Positions 14,459 through 25,400 of a DNA stretch of 64,000 bases are shown one piece after another. The notes under the pieces were generated by a model. The model was not told the DNA's origin, did no database searches, and worked only from the letters and a program-made list of their open reading frames with translations. The position numbers and the translations under genes were made by a program. The stretch comes from Deinococcus humi (GTDB taxonomy: Bacteria > Deinococcota > Deinococci > Deinococcales > Deinococcaceae). Location of the stretch: contig NZ_JACHFL010000001.1 in NCBI RefSeq assembly GCF_014201875.1, positions 372,001 to 436,000 on the forward strand, in the 5' to 3' direction. The number at the start of each line of letters is the position of its first letter. The first letter of the stretch is position 1.

Positions 14459-14599
14459 ATGACCGAGCGTGAACGCGCCCAGCTCCGCCTTGCCCGCCTC
14501 AAAGAAGCTCGTGAGGACGGCTTTTTGTGGACCGCCAACGATGAGGAGGAATATCAGGCGCTGCTGGAAAAACTGCGCGTCCGCCCGAACTGGCGCTGA
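14459..14599 (+). CDS. Moron mini-gene, 46-aa charged helical peptide
   Basis: The frame MTERERAQLRLARLKEARED, then GFLWTANDEEEYQALLEKLRVRPNWR, ends with TGA just before the convergent tail gene stop. It has its own TATAAT promoter on the opposite strand to the surrounding late genes. The peptide is highly charged and amphipathic. Independent expression in the lysogen is likely, as for other phage morons. Function unknown. Confidence 0.62.
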   Translation: MTERERAQLRLARLKEAREDGFLWTANDEEEYQALLEKLRVRPNWR

Positions 14600-14608
14600 T
14601 TTTTACTC

Positions 14609-17389
14609 TCAGACCCGCCACAGCCACTTGTAGAACGCATAGTGCGCGTCCGCCATCTGGTAGTAGCCCGGTACGTTGGGGTGCAGGTAATCGGTGATGT
14701 ACGGCAGCGTCGGCAGCGTGCCGTCCGTGCGCGTGTTCGCGGCCCGTAGCTCGAACGGGAACCCGTAATCCGGGTCCACCGCCTGCGCCACGGGGCAGAC
14801 GTAAATGCCCTCGCTCTCGCGCCCGCCGTAGGTGCTGAAAATCCGCTCCGCCCACAGATAGCGAATCCAGCGGCGCATGTGGATGAAGTCTACCCGCGCC
14901 GGGGGAATATTCGTGGCAATCACTACCCTGATGCCTGGCACGGCGGCCTGCACATTGGCAATGATGGCGTTCAGGTCACTCACCATGCCCGCAATTGTCG
15001 CCAGCGCCGCCGCCTCGGTGGTGTGGTACACGTCCGAAGTGGTCAGGTCATTGGTCCCGAGCATCACCTCGAAGGCGTCCCCGGACGCCATGCTCAGCCC
15101 GTTGGCCGTGAGGTACTGACTCAGGCTGAAGGCGGTCCCGGTGGGGTCTGCCCCATTGAAGGTGAAATTACTGGCCGCGTCCCGGTAGTGGAACGTAATG
15201 GTCTTGCCTTCCCAGCCTTCGCTCATCACGGCAGGCAGCCCCACGGGCACCTGCGTCCCGGCCCGCGTGCCGATGCTGGTGAGGGTCAGCGGATCGGCGG
15301 GGCGCTCGCTGAGCCGCACCATCTCGCTCAGCCACACGCCCCGGTTGGTGATGCTGTCGCTCAGGGCCAGCAGTTTGCGGGCAGTGCCCACGCCGCCCGC
15401 CGTGGTGGTCATGCGGATGGTGGTGGTGGCACTCGCCAGGAGTTTGCCCTTGCGATGCACGCGCAACGTGGCCGCGTAGCTGGCGGTGGCCGCCTCCGCG
15501 CCCGTGGGCGTCCACCAGAAATGGCGGGCGTCCCGGTTGTGGCTCGCCAGGGCCAGCCCGGTCACGCTGAAATCCACGTCATACGGGCTGAGGTCCAGTC
15601 CTGGCGTCCGCAGAATGGTGTCGTAATAGAGCTGGAAGGTTTGCCCCTCGGTGGCGTACAACACGGACGGCAGGCTCAGCGTCGGCATGAACAGGTCATC
15701 GTCTGCGGTCTTGAGCACTTCTGTCTTGAGGCCGCCCGCGAACGCGGGCGCGAGGGCCAACTGCTTGACGCCCGAAGCCACGCCCAGCCGGAGCCACAGC
15801 ACGCCCGAACCGCTGAACGCCGTGGCTGCCCAGGCGTCCGGGTTGGGGGTGCCGCTGTTGTATTTCGCGCCGTTCGTTGCGCCGCCCGCGAACGTGCCCC
15901 GATAGCCGATATAGCCATCGGTGGAGATGCGGATTTCAAGGGCCGCGCCACCTGGGTTGAGCAGCGCGGGGGCTTTGTGCCGCGTCACGATCTCCACCCC
16001 TGCGGCCACGTTGCTCAGGGTCTTGCGAACGTCCAGCAGTACCGCACCTGTCCCGGTCACGACAATCTGCCAATGCAGCACCGTGGGCAGTTTGGCCGGG
16101 TTGCCAGGGGTGTTGCCAAACTCGATGTAATCAAAGTTCGTGGGCGTTCCGATGGGGAAGGTGTATGCAGAGAACACGTTGGCGAGCGCGGCAAAGCTGA
16201 CGATGGCCGAACTGGTCAGCGTTTCCTGTACCAGCGTGCCCAGCGTGGGCTGCACCTCGCCCACCAGGGGCAACAGTTCGCGGGGGCCGCTCAGCAGGGT
16301 ATTCGTAATATCTGTCCAGGCGGAGGCGGGCGTCACCGTCCCCGCTGGATAGTTGCGTTTGCTGGCCTGAAACCAGGGCGTGTAGTTGATCTGCCCGCCC
16401 GCCGCATCGTTCAGGGTGGCGTCGGCCAGATCGGTGTTGTAGCCATAGGCGAAGGCCGGATACCCGCCCGCCGTGGTAAATAGCGTGTTGGTGGCGAAGG
16501 CAATACCAAACGGGGTATTTCCGCGCAAAATCGCGTAGAGCTTTTTTGTTCCGTCGCCCACCAGGGCGGAGGTGTCCAATGTCAGGCGGGTGGGCACGCC
16601 CACGGGGGCGTTCACGGCAAACGTCTGATTGTGCAGCACCGCCCCCGCTTTGGTGGCCTCAACAATTTGCAAGCGCAGGCTCGTCAGGGGCGCGGTAACA
16701 GGTTGCACGGTGATGCTCAGGCGGTCCAGGGCGGCGCGGGGGCCGATGGGAAAGCCGTAGTCGGCAAAGGTGCTGCCCATCGTGCCATAGAGCATGACGC
16801 CTTCGCTGACGGCGGAGGCAAAGACGTTTTCCAGCAGGGGCACGCGCACCCCCACCGCCTGAGCGATTTGTACGGCGGGGGCTGCCACGCCCAGCACCGC
16901 CGACACGTCGGCCAGCACCCCATCCAACTCGCCCGTGACATCTGCAAGGCTCTGCGCCACCGCCTGCCCCTGCACGCTGAAGGCGTTCAGATTGGCAATG
17001 GCGGTCTGCTGCTGCGTCAGCAGGGACTGATACGCGGTTCCCGTCACCCAGGAGGCCACATTCAGCGGTTTGGTCAGGTCCAGCACGCCCGCTGCGTTCT
17101 CAATCGGCGTCAGGGTGAGGCTCGTCCCCTGAACTGTGGAACCGCTGCCCAGCGTGAACAGGATGCGAATGTTCGGCGGAGCAGGGTCACTCATCCCGAA
17201 GCGGGCGGCGAGCAAGTCAAACTCTGCGCCGTTGTGCATCCACTTGCCCGCATCCCGGTCATAGGTGAGGGGCACACTGCCCATGCCCAGCCTGTCGCCC
17301 CTGCGGTACTCGTGCGTCCAGATCAGCGTTGCGGACAGGGGCAGGCTGGACGCGGCGGCCACATCAGGAATGCCGACAAGCCGCGTCAC
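14609..17389 (-). CDS. Tail-associated protein with C-terminal SGNH/GDSL-type hydrolase, 926 aa
   Basis: This is a virion tail-tip protein ending in an esterase-like domain. In the last 250 residues the SGNH blocks are readable: block I LLALSDSIT (Ser nucleophile), block III LGTNDL, and block V DYLHPN (Asp-His). Preceding parts are beta-rich carbohydrate-binding-like segments. Such domains deacetylate surface polysaccharides during adsorption. The GTG start overlaps the upstream stop by 4 nt; the TTG one codon earlier is an alternative. Confidence 0.85.
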   Translation of the reverse strand: MTRLVGIPDVAAASSLPLSATLIWTHEYRRGDRLGMGSVPLTYDRDAGKWMHNGAEFDLLAARFGMSDPAPPNIRILFTLGSGSTVQGTSLTLTPIENAAGVLDLTKPLNVASWVTGTAYQSLLTQQQTAIANLNAFSVQGQAVAQSLADVTGELDGVLADVSAVLGVAAPAVQIAQAVGVRVPLLENVFASAVSEGVMLYGTMGSTFADYGFPIGPRAALDRLSITVQPVTAPLTSLRLQIVEATKAGAVLHNQTFAVNAPVGVPTRLTLDTSALVGDGTKKLYAILRGNTPFGIAFATNTLFTTAGGYPAFAYGYNTDLADATLNDAAGGQINYTPWFQASKRNYPAGTVTPASAWTDITNTLLSGPRELLPLVGEVQPTLGTLVQETLTSSAIVSFAALANVFSAYTFPIGTPTNFDYIEFGNTPGNPAKLPTVLHWQIVVTGTGAVLLDVRKTLSNVAAGVEIVTRHKAPALLNPGGAALEIRISTDGYIGYRGTFAGGATNGAKYNSGTPNPDAWAATAFSGSGVLWLRLGVASGVKQLALAPAFAGGLKTEVLKTADDDLFMPTLSLPSVLYATEGQTFQLYYDTILRTPGLDLSPYDVDFSVTGLALASHNRDARHFWWTPTGAEAATASYAATLRVHRKGKLLASATTTIRMTTTAGGVGTARKLLALSDSITNRGVWLSEMVRLSERPADPLTLTSIGTRAGTQVPVGLPAVMSEGWEGKTITFHYRDAASNFTFNGADPTGTAFSLSQYLTANGLSMASGDAFEVMLGTNDLTTSDVYHTTEAAALATIAGMVSDLNAIIANVQAAVPGIRVVIATNIPPARVDFIHMRRWIRYLWAERIFSTYGGRESEGIYVCPVAQAVDPDYGFPFELRAANTRTDGTLPTLPYITDYLHPNVPGYYQMADAHYAFYKWLWRV

Positions 17390-17817
17390 CAATCCACCTC
17401 AATCCCGCCCACAGTGGGGCGGGCTGTCGGATAAAGCTCAATGGTCAGATAACCGATGGTGACGTGATCTTTGTAATCCCACCGTGCCCAACCTTTCGCA
17501 GCTCCCAACGGGCCTGATTTCTCATAACGTTGCATGTATGTGCCTCCCTCTGCGGCTCGGTCAGCAGCGGCCACGAATAGGTCTTTCTCGACTTCGGTGT
17601 CAAACCTCAATGGCCCTTTGAAGGTCACGGGCAAAAGGGGGCGTATTCCGTCTCCTAGCGCGTAGGGCACGCTTGAGCCGGGAGAGCGTTCAATGGTTTG
17701 AGAGGGCGGCCCTCGCCCTCCGCCCGTCATGGCTAAGGTGCTGGGGATGATGAATGCGCCGAACGGCCCTAGCAGCACATAGCAGGCGTCGGTCTGCAAG
17801 TCGTCAATCAATGCCAC
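17386..17817 (-). CDS. Hypothetical tail protein, 143 aa
   Basis: The GTG start at 17817 follows TTGGAGG by 5 nt, giving MALIDDLQTDACYVLLG. The protein is beta-rich with a glycine-rich loop. A 6-bp hairpin (CGCCCC/GGGGCG, 17837-17856) lies just before the ribosome-binding site. Its place between two tail-tip genes suggests a structural minor tail protein. Confidence 0.65.
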   Translation of the reverse strand: MALIDDLQTDACYVLLGPFGAFIIPSTLAMTGGGRGPPSQTIERSPGSSVPYALGDGIRPLLPVTFKGPLRFDTEVEKDLFVAAADRAAEGGTYMQRYEKSGPLGAAKGWARWDYKDHVTIGYLTIELYPTARPTVGGIEVDW

Positions 17818-17877
17818 GCGGGCCTCCAATTGGAAACGCCCCCAGTGAAAGGGGCGGGAAGTAGGGGGAAGGGGTTG

Positions 17878-19461
17878 TCAGCCGCGTGCGGTCACGGCGG
17901 TAATCACGGCCTCATTGTCCAGAGCGCGGATCAGGGACGCCTGCGCCAGCACTTCCGGGGCGAGGCGCTGGCCCAGCAGGGCGGCGCATTCCAGCCCGCG
18001 CCCCCCGCTGATGCGGTACTCCCATGCCGCCACAGGCATAGGGCCGTCATCCAGTTCCACCTGCTCGGTGAGCTGATCCGGCGTGCGGAACGTCTTGAGC
18101 GTCACGTCTGCCGGATTGACGGCGGGGAGTGAGTAGTGGAACTTCGCCAGACGGTCCAGCAGGGCGGTGTCCAGCGCCTCAGCCCGGAACTCAAAGAGGT
18201 TCCAGACCACCGTGCCGCCCGTGCCCACCGTGGCTGTTGCCTCCAGCGTGTAGGCCGTCACGCCCACGCCAGGATCGTCGGTGTACAGCGTGGATTCCCC
18301 GAACGCGCCCGCCCCCGCACCAATGGGCACGCCCACGGCCTGAGTTGTTCCATCTTGCATGGTTCGCAACAGCCTCACGCCCGCCGTGCTGCCATCCGAC
18401 AGTTCTACCGGAGCACCTGCCACGGCGATTCGTGCCCTGCGGTGCGGCAGGGACGGGGTGAAGCGCAGCCGCCCGCCCTGCGGAACGATGGCGGAAAGGC
18501 GTCCTGAATTGGATTTCATCACGCCGTCCCTGAGCAGTTCATAGCCCTCGGTGCTGACATTCCCTTCAGGCGAAATGAAGCTGTAGGACACGCTGCCCGT
18601 GATGTCTGCGCCTGCCGCGTCCACCCACTGATACGTCCCTTCTGCTTTGGCCCACGCGGGCACGCGGTTGGGATCAATGGCGAGGTTCTTCGTCCAGGTG
18701 TTGCCCAGTTCGGACTCTGGACTGCGACTGATGTAAGTGACAGCGTCTTTGTTCTCATCCTGAGCGAGAAACCATTGCACCGCCGTGACGGGTTTTTCCG
18801 CCACCGGGGACAGTTGCTCGATTGCGCCGCGCTCCTCCGGGGCAAGGGTGAGGACTGAGCCGACAGCGGGGCGGCAGTAGAAGTAGGTGGAGGCGTCCAC
18901 CCCATAGCGCACGTCCACGCCCAGCCCCACGCCGTCCTCCACAAGCTGCCTGAGCAATGCCCCTGCCATCTGGGAATTGCTCTTTTCCACAGCGCGGGCG
19001 TTAAAGCCCAGATCAATCACGCGGGCATCGAAATACTGGATCGTGCTGCCCAGTTGCCCGGAAGCCACCACATCCTCCATCAGTGCCCGCACGGTGAGGT
19101 GCGCGGGCTGCTCTGGCGTGGTGAATCCCGGCGAGAGTGTCACGGCGTCTAAGCGCAGAGCAAGGGAGCGCAGGATGTACGCCTCCCCGTCCACGTTGCG
19201 GCTGTTGCCCCCTTGCCGCACCTGCCCGTAATAAATCGCCCTGAAGTCGTCATTGACCTTGTACCTGATCTGGACGGTGTGCAGGGGCGGGATCAGGATG
19301 CCCGCCCCCTTCGCGTCAAACCGCGCTTCTAGGCCGTCACCCTCAGAAGTCACCTGAAGACGCATCCCCGTATTGCGGAGGTGCGTAGCATCGCGTTCAA
19401 TGGTTTTCAGGTAACTCCCGCCAGGGGTGTAGACGATGAACTGGTAATCCATCTCTTGCAT
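17878..19461 (-). CDS. Distal tail / baseplate hub-like protein, 527 aa
   Basis: The ATG shares one base with the tape-measure stop (TGATG), and the protein starts MQEMDYQFIVYTPGGSYLKT. Phage tail proteins that follow the tape measure usually form the distal tail ring or the hub. Here the beta-rich N-terminus (VTSEGDGLEARFDAKGAGILIPPLHTVQ) has the look of such a domain. A similar start is possible four codons later. No enzymatic motif was found. Confidence 0.75.
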   Translation of the reverse strand: MQEMDYQFIVYTPGGSYLKTIERDATHLRNTGMRLQVTSEGDGLEARFDAKGAGILIPPLHTVQIRYKVNDDFRAIYYGQVRQGGNSRNVDGEAYILRSLALRLDAVTLSPGFTTPEQPAHLTVRALMEDVVASGQLGSTIQYFDARVIDLGFNARAVEKSNSQMAGALLRQLVEDGVGLGVDVRYGVDASTYFYCRPAVGSVLTLAPEERGAIEQLSPVAEKPVTAVQWFLAQDENKDAVTYISRSPESELGNTWTKNLAIDPNRVPAWAKAEGTYQWVDAAGADITGSVSYSFISPEGNVSTEGYELLRDGVMKSNSGRLSAIVPQGGRLRFTPSLPHRRARIAVAGAPVELSDGSTAGVRLLRTMQDGTTQAVGVPIGAGAGAFGESTLYTDDPGVGVTAYTLEATATVGTGGTVVWNLFEFRAEALDTALLDRLAKFHYSLPAVNPADVTLKTFRTPDQLTEQVELDDGPMPVAAWEYRISGGRGLECAALLGQRLAPEVLAQASLIRALDNEAVITAVTARG

Positions 19462-22400
19462 CACGTCAGCCCTCCCAGGCCGGACAGCGGCGGTGGCCCG
19501 CCTCGCTGCCCTGTCATGAAGGCCCGCCATTCCGCCACGGCGAGACGCAGCTCACTTGTCCCTGCCCGGAACTCAGGCACGGCCAGCGAGGTGAAGTCGC
19601 TGAGGCCCCGGAGGGCGATTTCCGGCAGGCTGATTTCAAAGCGTGGAATGCCCAACTGTGCCCCCGGTCCTGCGCCGAACAATGCCCCGCCCGGCGCACC
19701 ATTGGCCCCTGTAGCGGCTCCGGCCCCTACACCCGGTAGTGAAGGCGCAACCGCTTGAACCTGCCCCACGATCCGGTTTTCCTCAGCGTTGATGCGCCCC
19801 ACCACATCGGTAATGTCCCCGCCCGCTGCTGACGTTTCCGCCAGTTCCTTGATGAGTGGCCCGAGGTTGCTTTTGGCAATCAGGGCGTCAATCACGGCCC
19901 GCTGGACAAACTTGTCCAGTTGCAGTTTCAGGGCGTCGTTCACGCCGGAGAAATCATTCTTGTTGACGGCATCAAGCAGGACGTTTGACAGGTTGCTGAA
20001 CAGATCAGCGCCAAACTCATTGAAGATAGCCGACGCCTTCTGCAAGCTCTCTGAAGCCTCTTTGCCCAACGTCTCCGGTGCGCCGCCGAACAGTGACCAG
20101 CCCAGCCGCTGCCAGAATCCGGCATTGGCCTTCGTGGTGAGGGCTTCACTGTCGGCTTTCAAGGCGTCATAGAAGGGGTTCAGGAAGCCGTTACGGCCCC
20201 CTACCATGCGCTGCCCCATTGCGGCCCGTTCGGCGTCGGCCAGTTCCAGCCATGCTTTCACCTGCGCCTTTACGGCGGGGTTGTTTTTCAGCAGGGCGTC
20301 ACCGATGCTGCCCACTGCACCGATCACCGCGCCTGCAATGCCCACCACGCCGCCCAGACTGCCCAGCAGCGTGCCGAGACTGCCCGCGTCCGGCCCCTTC
20401 TTGAACGCGGCCCAGGAGTCGCGCACCTTGTCCAGTTCTCCCGGCACTTTGGACGCGGCGGCCACGATGCTGCCCAGGCCGTCCACGATTGCGCCTGCAC
20501 CATCAGCCCCAAACGCCTTGAACACGCTGCTCAGTCCGGTGCTGAGCTTCTGGAAGCCCTCGCCCAGCTTGTCGAGCTTGCTCTGCGCTTCAGCGGTGGC
20601 TGCCCCCATGTCCCGCAGGTCACGGGCAATGGCGCGGATGGTGGCCGCCGCCTTGTCGCCTTCCTCGCTGCCATCCGCCAGAGACACGCCCAGGCGGTCC
20701 AACAGGGGCAGCATGTCCAGCGCCGAAGCGTTGAACTCCTGCTGTGTGACGGTGCCTTCCCGCAGGCCCTGACTGAGCTTGATGGCCGACTGTGCCAAGT
20801 CTGCGGCCTTCTCCTGTGCCAGCGTGCCCACTTCATCGGCTAGCCGTTTGGTGGGGTCAATGCTGGCCGTGGTGGCATCCAGCAGGAGGCGCACACTCGC
20901 CGCGCCCGCTGCCCCGGCTGGCCCCAGGCGTTCCAGGTTTACCAGCAGTCTCAGTAGCGCCGCCTCCTGTTCGATCAGCGCGGCGTTGTAGGCGTCCGCG
21001 TCAGACGCGCCGGATTCATAGCTGGCGTGTGCCTCGTCAATCTTGGAGGTGATCGCGCCGATGGTGTTTTCCAGTCCGGCGGTGCCGCTGTCCTTGCCCG
21101 TGATGAGCAGAGGCGCATTGTTGATGCTGTCAATAATGACTTTCAGGGTGTCAAGCTGCGAGGCGGTCAGCTTGCCCTTCTGGTAGGCGTCTTCCAGCCC
21201 TTCGTTCAGGCCGCGTAGGGTTTCAGAATCTGACAGATCGAACGCGCCGCCCATGATCTGCGCCGCGTAGTCCTGAAACACGTTCTCTACCGGGCCGCCT
21301 GCTTTGCTGGCCCGCTCCCAGCCGTCCGTGATGGCGTCTGCCGTGATGCCCGTCAGGATGCCTGCGTACTCCTTCGCACCCTCTACGCCGTCCGTCAGGC
21401 CCTGCCTCACGCCGTCCGGGAGCATCTTGCCCATGTCAGAGGCCAGGAACTCGGCAATCTCGCCCGTGATGGCCTGAATCTGTACGGGGTCCGAGGCGGC
21501 TTCCAGCCGATCCATGAGGCTCTGCGCCGTCATGATGCCTTCCAGTTGCTTGCCCAGATCAACCGGGTTCGCGCTGTTCCACGCATCCCACAGCTTCAGG
21601 GCTTCATCGGCCCCCAGCCTGCTCAGCCGGATCATTTCACCCAGCTCATCCCGCGTCATCTTCCCGGCGTTCTGAATGGCTTCCTCAAGATTGAAGAATG
21701 ATTCTATCGTGGTGTCGGTAGCCACGCCGATGCCGCGCAGTTCATTGTCGGTCTGGAAGCGTGGCCCGCCCTGATCCGTCACCATCTGGGCCAAGTCCTC
21801 AAAGTTCATGTCAACGATGTGGCCGCGAATCAGCCGCGCCAGATCGGAGTCCCCAAAGCCCTTTGCCACCAGATCGGCCAGGATGCTGCCCAGTTCTTCC
21901 GGGTCAATCCCCATCATGGCCTCTAGCAGCCTGTCCGCCTCGCCAGGGGCCAGCGTGCCCTGCGAGGGATCGTCAAATCGGGCCGTGTTCTTGACGCCCC
22001 GCCCTTGCAGGTTGTCCAGCAGTTGCACGTCCCGCGCCCCGTTCAAGTCCTTCAGGATGCTCAGCAGGGTCTGAACCTGAATGGCAGACAACGCCCCCGT
22101 TTTGCCCATATCCTCAATGCTCTGCGCCCATGCGTCTGCCACGCCCGGTTCTGCCAGTTCGTCGCGCAGAATGACGATTCGGTTGTAGAGGGTATCGTAC
22201 TGGGCGCGGGTGCTGGAGGCGGCCTGCGCGGTGGTCGCCAGATCGCGCCCGCCCAGATTCAGCTTGTCCAGCGTGCCCAGGGCCTCATTCCCGGCCTTCA
22301 CGCCATCGGCCAGCGCTTGATTGAACTCCTCCTGTCCCTTCTTGGCCGCTTCCGTTGCTGTCCGCATGGTGTTCAGGCGGGCCGTGCGGGCGTTTTCCAC

Positions 22401-25400
22401 CGTTTCGAGATACTGGGCCTGTGCTTTCTCGCGTAGGGCCTGTTCGTTGGGCTTGCCCGCCGCATCCTGATAGGCCAGATTGCGCGTGGCGCGGGCGATT
22501 TTCTCCTGACGATCAAACTCCTGCTGGCTGTACAGTTTTGTCAGGGCCAGTTGCTTCTTGAGATCGCCTTCATGGGCGCGAACGTCCTCATCCGCAATGG
22601 ACTTCAGGCGGGCAGAGGTGGACTTGGCCGCGTCAATCTTCAGCCCGGCGAGTTCCTGAGCAAGCTGCTTCTGCTCCTGCGCCACGGTGCGGGCCGCGCC
22701 ACGTTCGGCCTTGTTCTGCTCAGCACGCGCCGCTTCATTGGCCTGCTTCTCAACCCGGTATGCCTCGGCAACAGCAGTGCGCCGGGCCTGTTCGATGGCC
22801 GCCGTGTCGGCCCCTTCCACCTTCTTGCGCTCATTGGCGGTCTGTTGGGCTGCCCGCACGGCCTGTTCGCGCACCCGCCTGTTGATGGTTTCCTCGGCAG
22901 CGATGATCTGCGGCCCGGTCTGCGTGATGATGGCCTGACGCTTGGCCGCGTCATCCTGCGCCAGTTCCAGGCGCTCAGCCTGTGACTGCTTGAGGGTATC
23001 GAGCCCGCGCCGCGCTTCACGCTCACGGCCTGCGGCAGCATCGGCGGCAATCTGTGTAGAGAGCTGCTGAAGTTCCTTCTCTCTGGCCTCCTGCTTCTTG
23101 GCGTCCTGCTCAGCCTGAGTCGCCGCCGCCTTCCGGCTCTGATAGGCGGCCTGTTCGATCTGGACAACCGCCGCTTTCGCCTTGTTCTCGCCTTGCCAAG
23201 TGTCCATATTGGCTTTTGCAACCCGGATAGCCTCAGCATTCCCACTCTTGGCAGCGCGTTCCTGCTCTTTGATGAGCTTCAGCGCGTCGTCCCCGTATTT
23301 CTTCAGATCGGCCTGCGTGGCGATGTAGTCATCCGCGCCCCGCTTGACCCCGCCCAGGCCCTTCTGAACGGCAGCCAGTGCCGCAGCGTTCCCGTCGCTG
23401 GCATCCCCGAACGCCTTCATATCGGCGGTGGCCTTACCCAGTACCTTTGTCAGCCACACATCGCCGGGCTTGTCTTTCAGCGCCTTCTCTGCCTTTCCCA
23501 GCGCTGCGACAAGCTGCTGTGCCTTGATGACCTGATCGGCGGTGAAAATGCCGTCTTCCTGCCCCTGTGGCTTGACGGGTTTGTCTTTGGGGGGGTTGAC
23601 GCCCAGCGCGGGCAGCATGTCACCGGGCCGCACGATCCAGTTCGGTGTGCCCAGCTTGTTGATTGCCACATCACCCACGGGATTGATGCCGGGGCTGATG
23701 GCATTCCCGTACTTGTCAAATTTCCCGCCGTTGGCCTCATAGGTGACGCGGTTGTTCCCACGCACCATGTCCACGCCGTCTTTCTTGCCGATGTAGACGC
23801 CCGTGTGATTCTGCCCGCCTTCGGTGTAGAACACCACATCACCGGGCTTTAAGTCCTTCGGGTTATACCGCTGAGCAAATCCAGCTTTCAGCAGATTGCG
23901 GGCCGCGTCGGTGGCTTCCACCTTGCCATCCGCGTTGCTGTCCGTCTGGAACAGGGCGTTGATCTTCGCCTCTGCTTCTGGCGCAGCCTTATCCAACGTC
24001 AGGCGCACCCACTTGGCGCAGAAGTTCACGATGCTGTCCGCCGTCACGTCGCCCAGCTTCCCCTTGCTGGCCTCTACCACCATTGCGCCCAGCGCATCCG
24101 CGCCAGAGGCCGTGAGGGCTAGGCCGCTAGCCCCATCATCCTGCCCAGGCAGCACCGGGCCAACAAACGTCCCATTCTTGATGGATTCAGTGCGGACTTG
24201 CAGTTCAAGCACTTTGACCTGAGCTTCCAGCCCTGCAACCTTCTCCGCCTGATTCTCAAGGCGGGTCTGAATCGGGGCGGAAACGCTGCCAGAAAACCGC
24301 TTCTGAGCATCGGCGGTGCTCTGAAGGCGGGTCATCTCCCCTTTCTCCGCCGCAAGCTGCTTCTGAAGGGTTTCCAGTTCCTTGCCCAGCGCCGTCTTTT
24401 CAACTTCAGCACTGCGCTTGTCCAGATTGTCCAGCATCTTGAAGAGATCGATGAGGGCTGAGACGCCAGAGGTTGCTGCTTCCACCAGTGTCGTAATGGC
24501 CGGGGCAAATACTTCCCCAATGGTGTCCTTGAAGATTTGAAAGGTGGTGTTCAGCTTGGCCTGTGCGCCCTGCAAGCCTTCCATGCGGGTCTTTGCGTCC
24601 CGTTCGGCGCGGCCCCGATCATCCATCTTGGCGATGTAATCCGCAATGCTGCTTGTGCCCGCCTTGTAACTGGCCGTCAGTACGCGCTGGGCATCGGTGC
24701 CTGCCACCTTGTAGAGAAATGCAGCACGGTCCTCTTCCGTCATCTTGTCCATTTGGCTGATGACTTCGCCCAGTACGGTAACCATGTCCCGCTGTGCGCC
24801 CGTGCCATCAAAGACTTTGATGTTGTACTTGTCCAGCGCTTCAATGACGACTGGCATACTGGACGTGAGGCGCTGAAGCATCACGCGCACACTCGTACCT
24901 GCGTCGCTGCCCCGGATGCCACGATCTGCCATCAGGCCCAGCACGGCCACGGTTTCCTCAAGGCTCATGCCCGCATTGCTGGCAACGTTGCCGACCTGCT
25001 GGAGGCTGACGCCCATCGTGTTCACGTCCAGCGCCGTCTTGTTCGCGCCGTTCGCAATGGCGTCCGCCACGCGCATCATGTTCGCGCCCTGGATGTTGAA
25101 GGTGTTCATGGCTGCGCCCGCAATCAGCACGGCATTGTTCAGATCGGAACCCGTGGCACGCATCAGGACCGTGACGGCCTTTGCCGCTCCGCCCATCACG
25201 TCCTCTACGCCCCGGCCCGCCTTGAACAGTTCCTCCTGAACCTGCCCGATCTGGTTCACGTTCAAGCCAAACTCAAGCGCCAGGCTCTTGGCCTGATCCT
25301 TCAGCCCCTTGAATGTCTCGCCTGTGGCATCGGAGACGGCCTTCACGCCCTGCATCTGGGCTTCAAACTTGCCGTACTCGTTGACGGCTGACATGATGCC

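Noticed and set aside
14879..16483. Long plus-strand open frame (534 codons) opposite the SGNH tail gene
   Set aside because: Antisense of a clear coding gene. GC-rich coding sequence regularly opens such frames. No start site or motif supports it.
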